This document shows positions 1 through 5,470 of a stretch of DNA of 5,965 nucleotides, in pieces. The stretch comes from Pseudomonadota bacterium (GTDB lineage: Bacteria; Pseudomonadota; Gammaproteobacteria; Steroidobacterales; Steroidobacteraceae), in assembly GCA_021850555.1 (NCBI GenBank), contig JAJZLX010000504.1, positions 1 through 5,965 on the forward strand. Direction: 5' to 3'. Positions within the stretch are counted from its first letter, which is position 1, and each line of letters starts with the position of its first letter. Made by a program: the position numbers and the translations under genes. The notes under the pieces were generated by a model that searched no databases, had not been told where the DNA came from, and was given only the letters and a program-made list of their open reading frames with translations.

Positions 1-1
1 A

Positions 2-841
2 GAACATGAAAGGGATCTCCAGGCGCGTGCCGATGCCGATCATCAGATCGACTTCGCTCCACAGATGCCACGCCGCGGCGATGTCGAGACCGAGGGGCCG
101 GTCCTGGCCGACGACACCACGGCCATTGCGAAAGCCCACGGCAGGCGCCTGCAAACGCTCGGTGAGGGCGTCGACGGCGGCAGCGGCGTGCAGCGCACCG
201 CTGCCGGTGAAAATCATCGGGCGTTTGGCCTCACGGATCAGCCGCACACACCGTGAAACCTGTCCGGCATCGGGCGGCGGCGCGACAGGAATTTCGGCGG
301 CGGCGCATTGCCCGATGGCAGCGGACTCGCCCAAAGTGTCCCAACAGACCGACACCGCCGCAGGGCCCGGTCGGCCACCCATCGCCGCCGCAATGGCCTG
401 GTTGATGGCGGCCGGCGCATCCTGGGGGCGCCCGATGTGCCGAGCGTGGCGTGTCAGCCGTTGCAGAATGTCCAGCTGATCCGGCAGCTCATGAAGATGC
501 CCGCGGCCCTTGCCTCTGAAGTCCGATGGCACTTCGCCTGTGATGCACAGCGTCGGCGCGCAAGCGCCATATGCGGTGCACATCGCTGCCGTCGTGTTCA
601 GTACTCCGGGACCGGGGACGGGGGCATAGACACCGAGTCTGCCGGTCGAGCGGGCGTAGCCGAAGGCCATGTAAGCCAGCGTCTGCTCATGCCGTGCTCC
701 GATCGTGCGGATGGCATGCCGACGCCGATACAGCGCATCGAAAAGCGGATAGGTCTGTGCACCCGGCAGGCCGAATACCGTGTCGACTCCGTTCGCGATC
801 AGGGTGTCGACGATCGCTTCCCCGGTGGTTCTTTCGCTCAT
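2..841 (-). CDS. ThDP-dependent enzyme, acetolactate-synthase-like, N-terminal part (cut by left edge)
   Basis: This is an open reading frame with no stop before the window edge; 280 codons are present and the C-terminal ThDP-binding (PP) domain lies outside. Residues 1 to about 170 read as the pyrimidine-binding (PYR) domain. They include VFGLPGA near residue 22, the superfamily RHEQ motif with the presumed cofactor-activating glutamate at E52, a GPGVLNT segment, and GRPGPAAVSV closing the domain. From about residue 190 the central domain starts, with the typical RPMIFTGSGAL strand. Family members carry out ThDP-dependent decarboxylation or carboligation of 2-keto acids in the cytoplasm. The loop that in anabolic acetolactate synthases carries a conserved FQE is GHLHELPDQL here, so this is probably a catabolic or uncharacterised member. 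ATG at 841 is chosen because GGAGAG sits about 8 nt upstream and the domain begins immediately. It is divergent from the LysR gene at 1010. The substrate cannot be assigned. Confidence 0.9.
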   Translation of the reverse strand, partial: MSERTTGEAIVDTLIANGVDTVFGLPGAQTYPLFDALYRRRHAIRTIGARHEQTLAYMAFGYARSTGRLGVYAPVPGPGVLNTTAAMCTAYGACAPTLCITGEVPSDFRGKGRGHLHELPDQLDILQRLTRHARHIGRPQDAPAAINQAIAAAMGGRPGPAAVSVCWDTLGESAAIGQCAAAEIPVAPPPDAGQVSRCVRLIREAKRPMIFTGSGALHAAAAVDALTERLQAPAVGFRNGRGVVGQDRPLGLDIAAAWHLWSEVDLMIGIGTRLEIPFMF

Positions 842-844
842 TGG

Positions 845-852
845 TTCTCTCC
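845..852 (-). promoter_or_regulatory. Ribosome binding site of the ThDP enzyme gene
   Basis: Read on the minus strand, GGAGAGAA lies just upstream of the ATG at 841. It is a good Shine-Dalgarno match and supports this start over downstream alternatives. Confidence 0.6.
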
Positions 853-956
853 GCGCCGCAAACCTCGCTTCTCGGTGAAGACGTCAGGGGCAGTTTCACC
901 GCAACGGCGAGGACGCTGTCGCTCTGTCAGGGCCGCTCGAGCGTACGAGATGCGAA

Positions 957-974
957 ATACCGATAAAATCGTAT
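957..974. promoter_or_regulatory. Inverted repeat in the divergent control region (distal operator candidate)
   Basis: The core 961-971 is a perfect palindrome, CGAT-AAA-ATCG. Flanking ATAC (957-960) and GTAT (971-974) extend it imperfectly. It lies in an abruptly AT-rich stretch of otherwise GC-rich DNA between the divergent ThDP-enzyme and lysR genes. The core matches 9 of 11 positions of the palindrome centred at 998 when that one is read on the minus strand. The centres (966 and 998) are 32 bp apart, close to three helical turns. It lacks a centred T-N11-A, so it is the weaker of the two candidate LysR sites. Confidence 0.45.
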
Positions 975-977
975 AAT
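972..977 (+). promoter_or_regulatory. Candidate -10 hexamer for the lysR gene at 1010
   Basis: TATAAT matches the sigma-70 -10 consensus exactly. No good -35 is found 16-18 bp upstream (the hexamer at 949-954 is GATGCG), so activation or an extended -10 type of promoter would be needed. Initiation about 7 nt downstream would leave a leader of about 25 nt that contains the 991-1005 palindrome. Confidence 0.4.
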
Positions 978-990
978 TCTGGTAATCTAA

Positions 991-1005
991 ATCGAAATTA
1001 TCGAT
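991..1005. promoter_or_regulatory. LysR-type T-N11-A operator candidate
   Basis: ATCGA-AATTA-TCGAT is a perfect 15-bp interrupted dyad. T992 and A1004 are separated by exactly 11 bases, the classical recognition pattern of LysR-type regulators. It ends 4 nt before the lysR ATG and lies downstream of the candidate -10 box, where bound regulator would block its own transcription. This suggests negative autoregulation together with control of the divergent ThDP gene. Binding is inferred and not demonstrated. Confidence 0.6.
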
Positions 1006-1009
1006 CAAT

Positions 1010-1897
1010 ATGCGTCCGAATCTCGATGCGATAAGCGCCTTGGATGCCGTCGTGCGGTATGGCGGGTTTGCCCGGGCGGCTGCGGCGCTGAACAGAGTCC
1101 AGTCGGCCGTGAGCTATCAGGTTGAAAAGCTCGAGGCGCAGCTCGGCGTGCCGCTGCTGGACCGGACGGGTTACCGCGTCCAATTGACTCCTGCGGGGGA
1201 CGCCTTGCTCGCGGAGGGACGCCGTCTGCTCGGTCACGCAGACCGCATGGCGTCGATGGCCCGGCAGTTTGCAGGCGGCTGGGAGCCGCGGCTCACGGTG
1301 ATTCTCGATGGAATTCTTCCCGTCGAGACAACTTTGCGGGCGTTGAAGACTTTGGCCGAGGAAAAGGTCCCGACACGAATTCAATTGAAGGTGGAGTATC
1401 TCGGCGGCGTGCAGTTCCGGTTTGAAAAGGACAACGCGGACATCATGGTCGTGAAGGACTACGTGGGACGGCCGGACCTCGAGGCGCATCCGCTCGAGGA
1501 TGTCGAATGCGTTCTATGCGTTTCTGCTCGACACCCTCTTGCCGATCGCTCCAGCGTGACGCTGCGAGAGCTTCATGAGCACGTCGAGCTTTCCGTCCAG
1601 GATTCCAGCGATCGGGGCGATGACGAGCACATGTTCGGGGGTGATCGCGTGTTCTACCTCGACGGGTTCATGGCCAAAAAGAAGGCATTGCGGATGGGCT
1701 TGGGGTTCGGATGGATGCCGCGCTACCTCGTCAATCGCGAGCTGCGCGCGGGGACGCTCCGGGAGGTCGGCTATACCAGGGGATCCCGATACAGCTTTAC
1801 TCCGCTGCTCGTTCATCGAACCAGCGCACCGCTCGGTCGCACCGGACGGCGGCTGGCGGAGCTGCTCGTGGGTGGGGCGTTGCCTGACGACAGATAA
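1010..1897 (+). CDS. LysR-family transcriptional regulator (divergent to the ThDP enzyme gene)
   Basis: The 295-residue product has the normal LysR length. The winged helix-turn-helix covers about residues 4-63, with the FARAAAALN...QSAVSYQVEKLE helix-turn-helix pattern at about 20-42, then LGVPLLDR and the wing ending in LTPAGDALL. A linker helix follows, and a periplasmic-binding-protein-like effector domain runs from about residue 93 to the end, including the conserved GLGFGWMPRYLV segment in its second half. The ATG at 1010 places the helix-turn-helix at the usual distance from the N-terminus. However, the 20 nt upstream are AT-rich with no Shine-Dalgarno, so translation may be weak or depend on leader structure. 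It is transcribed away from the ThDP enzyme gene, and the shared 168-bp region carries LysR-type dyads, so it probably regulates that gene and itself. The effector is unknown. The 3' end converges on the MFS gene. Confidence 0.93.
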   Translation: MRPNLDAISALDAVVRYGGFARAAAALNRVQSAVSYQVEKLEAQLGVPLLDRTGYRVQLTPAGDALLAEGRRLLGHADRMASMARQFAGGWEPRLTVILDGILPVETTLRALKTLAEEKVPTRIQLKVEYLGGVQFRFEKDNADIMVVKDYVGRPDLEAHPLEDVECVLCVSARHPLADRSSVTLRELHEHVELSVQDSSDRGDDEHMFGGDRVFYLDGFMAKKKALRMGLGFGWMPRYLVNRELRAGTLREVGYTRGSRYSFTPLLVHRTSAPLGRTGRRLAELLVGGALPDDR

Positions 1898-2109
1898 CAG
1901 CCCGATATCGCGCGCAGCCTGAAAGCATGCGTTCCCAGGATGAGGCACACCCTGCCCGAACCGGGCGGAGCGTGGCTCGGATCGCTCGCGCTTTGGTCCC
2001 ATCTCCGGCCGGGTCCCCGCCTGGCGAAGCGACCGGGGCGAAGCGCATCGAAGTCATCCGGAAAGGCCTCGCTGCTGACTGGCACGGGATCTTCCGTAGA
2101 CAGGGCGAC

Positions 2110-2134
2110 CTGCGGGCGCGGGGGGATCCCGCAG
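2110..2134 (-). terminator. GC-rich hairpin just past the MFS stop (weak terminator candidate)
   Basis: A perfect 7-bp stem, CTGCGGG (2110-2116) with CCCGCAG (2128-2134), has an 11-nt loop. It begins 6 nt beyond the transporter stop codon in the direction of its transcription, where an operon terminator is expected. No T-run follows on the minus strand, so it is not a canonical intrinsic terminator. The rest of the 242-bp convergent gap (1898-2139) holds only a short GCCCG-AAC-CGGGC hairpin at 1954-1966, also without a T-run, and no gene-like reading frame. Confidence 0.25.
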
Positions 2135-2139
2135 CCCCC

Positions 2140-3567
2140 TCAGGGCGAGATTTCGTCCAGCAGGCGCGAGCGGGTAGCAATGCCGAGCTGCGCCACCAGC
2201 GCCGCGAGAAACAGGAAGCCGCCAATCAGCACAAAGGAGCCCAATACGCCCATCCTCGGGATCATCGGGGCGATGACGAAAATGCCGATGCCGCCGCCGA
2301 GATGGCCGATGCCGTCGACCAACGCAAAGCCGGTGGTGCGCGCGCGGGTCGGGTAGTGCTCGATCGACCAGGCGTAGACGATCGGCACCCAGAGATTGAA
2401 GCCGAAGAAGACGACGATCGCGCCCACGATAGCGAGCAAGAGCTCCTTGCCGCCGAGCGCAATCAGCAAGCTCCCGGCCAGTGTGATCAGAGCGGCGAGC
2501 AGCATCCAGTGTTTACGCTCCATCCGCTCACCATGAGCGTAGGACACAACGGCGCACAACACGAATCCAAATGTGCCCACGGCGGTGATCAGCCCGGCTT
2601 CGGGGGGAGGGAACTTCAACGCCGCGAGCAGCGTGGTGAAGCCGGCCGCGAAGGAATACACGGTGATGTAGGCAAGAAACCACATGGTGGTCAGCATGAG
2701 AGTTCGGTTGCGATAAAGCCGATTGCGGAAGATGGCCGCAAAGGACAGCGCGCCGTCCGCCGACGGCGCAGGCGGCGTCTGCTGCCGCAGGGGCGGGAGA
2801 GGGCTGATCGCGTGGGAGCGGGCCTCCATGTCGGCGATCATCCGTTCAGCCTCGCCCAACCGGCCTCGGGCGAGAAGCCAGCGGGGCGATTCGGGAAGCC
2901 GTAAGCGCAGCAGCACGCCGATCACAGCGAGGGTTGCGCCAATCAGGTACATGACGCGCCAGCCGTAATCGAAGTCCTTGCCGGCGAGGGCAAACGGGAG
3001 ACCGAGCGGCAAAGGCGTGGCCGGCATGGTCAGCCACAGGCCAATCCAGATACCGAGCACGGCACCGAGCGCGGAGAAGACGAAAATCATCGAAGTGTAG
3101 CGGGCGCGGGCGTTACGGGGCGCGAGCTCTCCAATGTAGGTGTTGACGACCGCCAGGTCGGCGCCGATGCCGATGCCGGTGAAGGTGCGGGCAGCGACGA
3201 AGGTGGCATAGGAATGCGCCACCGCAGTCAATGCCGACCCGATGCCGCAGAGAGTCATCGTTGTCAGCAACAGCTTCCGCCGGCCCATTCGGTCTGACAG
3301 CGGGCTCAGGAGCAGCGTGCCGGCTACATAACCGGCAAGGTTCAGAAGTACCGGCAGACCGATATAGTCGCTCGAGCGCACCGGCGTACAGCGGGGGACC
3401 AGGGCGTGGCAGGTCTGGATGAAGGAGACATTGATGTCGAAAATGTCGTAGAAAGTGAAGAGGAACCCGATGCCGATGATCAGCGCAAAGAGGCGCGGCA
3501 GCGCCCAGATCGGGATCCGGTCGAGGCGGGCGAGCAGAATTCGGGGGGTGAGGTCGTCGGTGGTCAT
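2140..3567 (-). CDS. MFS transporter, sugar-porter / aromatic-acid-symporter-like
   Basis: The 475-residue inner-membrane protein has a pattern of about 12 hydrophobic segments and belongs to the major facilitator superfamily. Segment 1 (about 25-48) carries the acidic pair D41 and D44 in FYDIFD, as in proton-coupled sugar and aromatic-acid porters. The loop after segment 2 has the MFS signature SPLSDRMGRRKL (88-99), and segment 4 (about 129-148) ends in ELAPRNARAR. Segment 6 is followed by PESPRWLLARGR (225-236), a hallmark of this superfamily branch. A hydrophilic central loop (about 237-285) with a proline-rich stretch separates the halves. In the C-terminal half YPTRARTTGFAL (405-416) matches the family's conserved element. 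It is the last gene of the minus-strand run, 47 nt after the second LysR gene, so probably co-transcribed with it and with the molybdoenzyme. It likely imports the enzyme's substrate; the substrate is not readable from sequence. The ATG at 3567 lacks a strong ribosome site. Confidence 0.9.
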   Translation of the reverse strand: MTTDDLTPRILLARLDRIPIWALPRLFALIIGIGFLFTFYDIFDINVSFIQTCHALVPRCTPVRSSDYIGLPVLLNLAGYVAGTLLLSPLSDRMGRRKLLLTTMTLCGIGSALTAVAHSYATFVAARTFTGIGIGADLAVVNTYIGELAPRNARARYTSMIFVFSALGAVLGIWIGLWLTMPATPLPLGLPFALAGKDFDYGWRVMYLIGATLAVIGVLLRLRLPESPRWLLARGRLGEAERMIADMEARSHAISPLPPLRQQTPPAPSADGALSFAAIFRNRLYRNRTLMLTTMWFLAYITVYSFAAGFTTLLAALKFPPPEAGLITAVGTFGFVLCAVVSYAHGERMERKHWMLLAALITLAGSLLIALGGKELLLAIVGAIVVFFGFNLWVPIVYAWSIEHYPTRARTTGFALVDGIGHLGGGIGIFVIAPMIPRMGVLGSFVLIGGFLFLAALVAQLGIATRSRLLDEISP

Positions 3568-3572
3568 GCGTG

Positions 3573-3584
3573 CTTCGGCCGAAG
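3573..3584. repeat. Perfect 12-bp palindrome upstream of the MFS start
   Basis: CTTCGGCCGAAG is fully self-complementary. It lies 5 nt before the MFS start codon, in the 47-bp gap after the second LysR gene, where the ribosome binding site would be. It could be an operator, a small mRNA hairpin affecting translation, or chance in GC-rich DNA. Confidence 0.35.
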
Positions 3585-3614
3585 AATTTGCGGACGGTTG
3601 GTGAATGAGCCGCC

Positions 3615-4592
3615 TCAGCGCGGAGACCGACAGACCTCGCGGCAGGCGCCGATGAAGGCTTGCAGCGGCGCGGAGGGGGCGGCGCTGTTACGGTAGGCGA
3701 TGCCGAGAGTCGCCTGCCACAGCGCGGCCCTGACGGAAAGCTCGGCGAGGCCCCTGTCAAGCGCATTGGGCCGCAGAGACGCCGGGATGCTCGCGAGGTA
3801 ATTGCTCTTCCCGAGGAGATCGAACATCACCTCGATCGAATTGGTGGTGCTGGTGATTTTGGGGGGGCGCAGCCGGTTGGCCGCGAAGACGGCGCCCATC
3901 CGCGCAATGCCCATGTTGTCCTTCGAAAACGCCACCCAGGGGTAGGCGAGCAGCTCCTTGGGGCTCACCGGTCCACGGTTCTGCAGCGCGTGATCCGCCG
4001 CCGAGATCACGAGATGCTCGCCCACGCTCAGCGGCTCTTTGTTGATCTCGGGGTAGGAGGGAAATTCCAGCGAGGTGCATATGATGTCGAAGCCGCCGCT
4101 GATCAGGCCCGCCAGCAGGCTGTCCATCACCGCCACGGAAATGTTGACCAGAACATTCGGACGGTCGGCCTGCATCGCCAGGACCACTTGCGACACGCAA
4201 CTGATGAAGCTCGGGCCGACGCCGACATTGACGGTTCCCGCGAGGCCGCCTTTCATCGAATCGATCTCGGACAGCGCATGGGCCAGCTCGAGCTCGATCA
4301 GCCGGGCGCGCGAGGCCAGCGCCTCGCCGAACGGCGTGAGCTCGACACCGGTGCGGTGGCGCTCCAGCAGTTTCACGCTCAGGATCCGTTCAAGCTTGCG
4401 GATGCTCTTGGTCAGGCCGGGCTGAGTAAGGTGGAGCGCCTCGGCCGCGGCAGTGAAGCTCTTGCATTCGGCCACCGCGAGGAAATGGCGCAGAAGGCGG
4501 GAATCGATCTCGCGCTCGGCGGCGGTGCGATAGCCGCCCCGCTGCGGCACGGGAATCTTCACGCGGGGGGAATGGGGCCTGGCGTCGGGCAT
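3615..4592 (-). CDS. LysR-family transcriptional regulator within the molybdoenzyme-transporter gene run
   Basis: The product is 325 residues. The DNA-binding domain starts only at about residue 29, with LLRHFLAVAECKSFTAAAEAL, then the recognition-helix region TQPGLTKSIRKLE (56-68), LLERHRTGVELTPFGEAL as the wing, and a linker helix. The effector-binding domain begins with GTVNVGVGPSF at about residue 118 and runs to the C-terminus. It is 20 to 30 residues longer at the N-terminus than typical family members. The ATG at 4592 has no clear Shine-Dalgarno at normal spacing (a GAGGAT lies about 20 nt away), so a later start, for example GTG at codon 11 or 15, remains possible. It sits 29 nt after the Fe-S subunit stop and 47 nt before the MFS gene on the same strand. 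It is therefore probably co-transcribed with genes it controls, unlike the usual divergent LysR layout. The inducer is presumably the substrate of the enzyme or a product. Confidence 0.92.
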   Translation of the reverse strand: MPDARPHSPRVKIPVPQRGGYRTAAEREIDSRLLRHFLAVAECKSFTAAAEALHLTQPGLTKSIRKLERILSVKLLERHRTGVELTPFGEALASRARLIELELAHALSEIDSMKGGLAGTVNVGVGPSFISCVSQVVLAMQADRPNVLVNISVAVMDSLLAGLISGGFDIICTSLEFPSYPEINKEPLSVGEHLVISAADHALQNRGPVSPKELLAYPWVAFSKDNMGIARMGAVFAANRLRPPKITSTTNSIEVMFDLLGKSNYLASIPASLRPNALDRGLAELSVRAALWQATLGIAYRNSAAPSAPLQAFIGACREVCRSPR

Positions 4593-4621
4593 GGCTGTGC
4601 GCTCGTTTCGGATCCTCGAGG

Positions 4622-5470
4622 CTACGTCAATTGGAGCACGATATCCTTCACCACATGGCTTTCGCGGTGGAGTTCGAACAGGACCGAAGCGGGGCGATGG
4701 CCCGCATGAGTGACGCGGATCTCGTACGCGCCGCTTTCCGGTTCCAGCCGATCAAACTTGAAATCCCCGAAGGCGTCCGTATCGAGTGCGGCGACGGCAC
4801 GCCCGTCCTTGAGGAGCGCGACCCGTGCCCCGGCGAGGCAATCGAGTATGCCGCCGCTTTCGGCAAGCACCGTGCCGCCGGCAAACAGCTTGGTATAACG
4901 ATGAAGGTTGCGGTAATAGACCCGCGGCTTCGTGCCCAACTCTGGCCGCAGGGTTTGCAGTCCTTCCATGCGTGCCTTCTGCGCCATTTCGGCATCGGTC
5001 ACCTTCAGCGCCTTCATCGCTCCCGTTGGGCAGGATTGCACGGGCCGTGGCGCGCTCCAACCGCGGTCGAGCAGATGGGCATCGAACGGCCAGGCCTGGG
5101 GGAGTGAGCGCTCCTCGTTCCACCAGATCGCGCCATAGGGACAGGCGGCGACGAGGTCCCTGCGGCCCTTCGCCGCTTCCGGATCGATCAGGACGATCCC
5201 GTCCGGACGCTTCTTGACCGCGCCGTTGCCGGCCGCGACGCAGGGGGCGTCGTCGCAATGGTTGCAGGTGGTCGGCACGTATGCGGCATCGACCATGGGC
5301 GTGCGCCCACGCTCCTTGGCGAGTATGTTGATCCATTTGTGTCCATGCGGCGGCTGCGGCGCGCAATAGCCCGGAAAGTCGTTGCCGGTATATTCGTCTT
5401 TCACCGCGAGAAAGCAGTTGTTGCAGTTGTGGCATTCCGCAACATCGATCACGAGATTCCACTTCTTCAT
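4622..5470 (-). CDS. Iron-sulfur (small) subunit of a transhydroxylase-like molybdenum oxidoreductase
   Basis: The 282-residue electron-transfer partner has no signal peptide and is presumably cytoplasmic. The Fe-S part (about 1-155) has C13-x2-C16-x2-C19, C69-x2-C72-x4-C77, C110 in AACPYGAI and C147 in QSCPTGA. After a linker with ELGTKPRVYYRNLHRYTKL (177-195), a beta-rich transthyretin/Cna-B-like domain (about 196-282) follows, with GGTVLAESGG, GARVALLKDG and DAFGDFKFDRLE. This ferredoxin plus beta-barrel build is known from the small subunit of pyrogallol-phloroglucinol transhydroxylase and relatives such as resorcinol hydroxylase. Several usual Fe-S ligands are replaced: V23, G81, L106, W127, D130 and P143. 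Only two complete [4Fe-4S] ligand sets therefore appear to remain. C36 and C211 lie outside these sets. The start ATG overlaps the large-subunit stop (ATGA) and has AGGAG 10 nt upstream, so the conserved MKKW start is preferred over a longer in-frame extension to 5941, which is antisense-like noise. Confidence 0.9.
   Translation of the reverse strand: MKKWNLVIDVAECHNCNNCFLAVKDEYTGNDFPGYCAPQPPHGHKWINILAKERGRTPMVDAAYVPTTCNHCDDAPCVAAGNGAVKKRPDGIVLIDPEAAKGRRDLVAACPYGAIWWNEERSLPQAWPFDAHLLDRGWSAPRPVQSCPTGAMKALKVTDAEMAQKARMEGLQTLRPELGTKPRVYYRNLHRYTKLFAGGTVLAESGGILDCLAGARVALLKDGRAVAALDTDAFGDFKFDRLEPESGAYEIRVTHAGHRPASVLFELHRESHVVKDIVLQLT

Noticed and set aside
934..947. Overlapping short palindromes CGCTCGAGCG and CGTACG in the divergent region
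   Set aside because: They are short, GC-rich and unrelated to the AT-rich dyads, and they lie outside the likely promoter core. They are plausible by chance.
308..976. Long plus-strand open frames opposite the ThDP enzyme (including 6-479 and 571-966)
   Set aside because: They are antisense to a clearly conserved protein, have Arg/Ala/Ser-rich low-complexity translations typical of GC-rich shadow frames, and lack ribosome sites.
1898..2139. Possible small gene or remnant in the convergent gap
   Set aside because: Frames here are short, run into neighbours and show only GC-rich shadow composition. No ribosome site, motif or repeat unit was seen apart from weak hairpins.
1927..2904. 325-codon plus-strand open frame
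   Set aside because: It lies mostly antisense to the MFS gene. Its translation is hydrophilic and biased (Gln, Arg, Glu, Asp, His), as expected from the complement of membrane-protein codons, with no domain.
3660..4709. 349-codon plus-strand open frame
   Set aside because: It is antisense to the second LysR gene and the end of the Fe-S subunit gene. The LysR reading has full domain conservation, and this frame has none.
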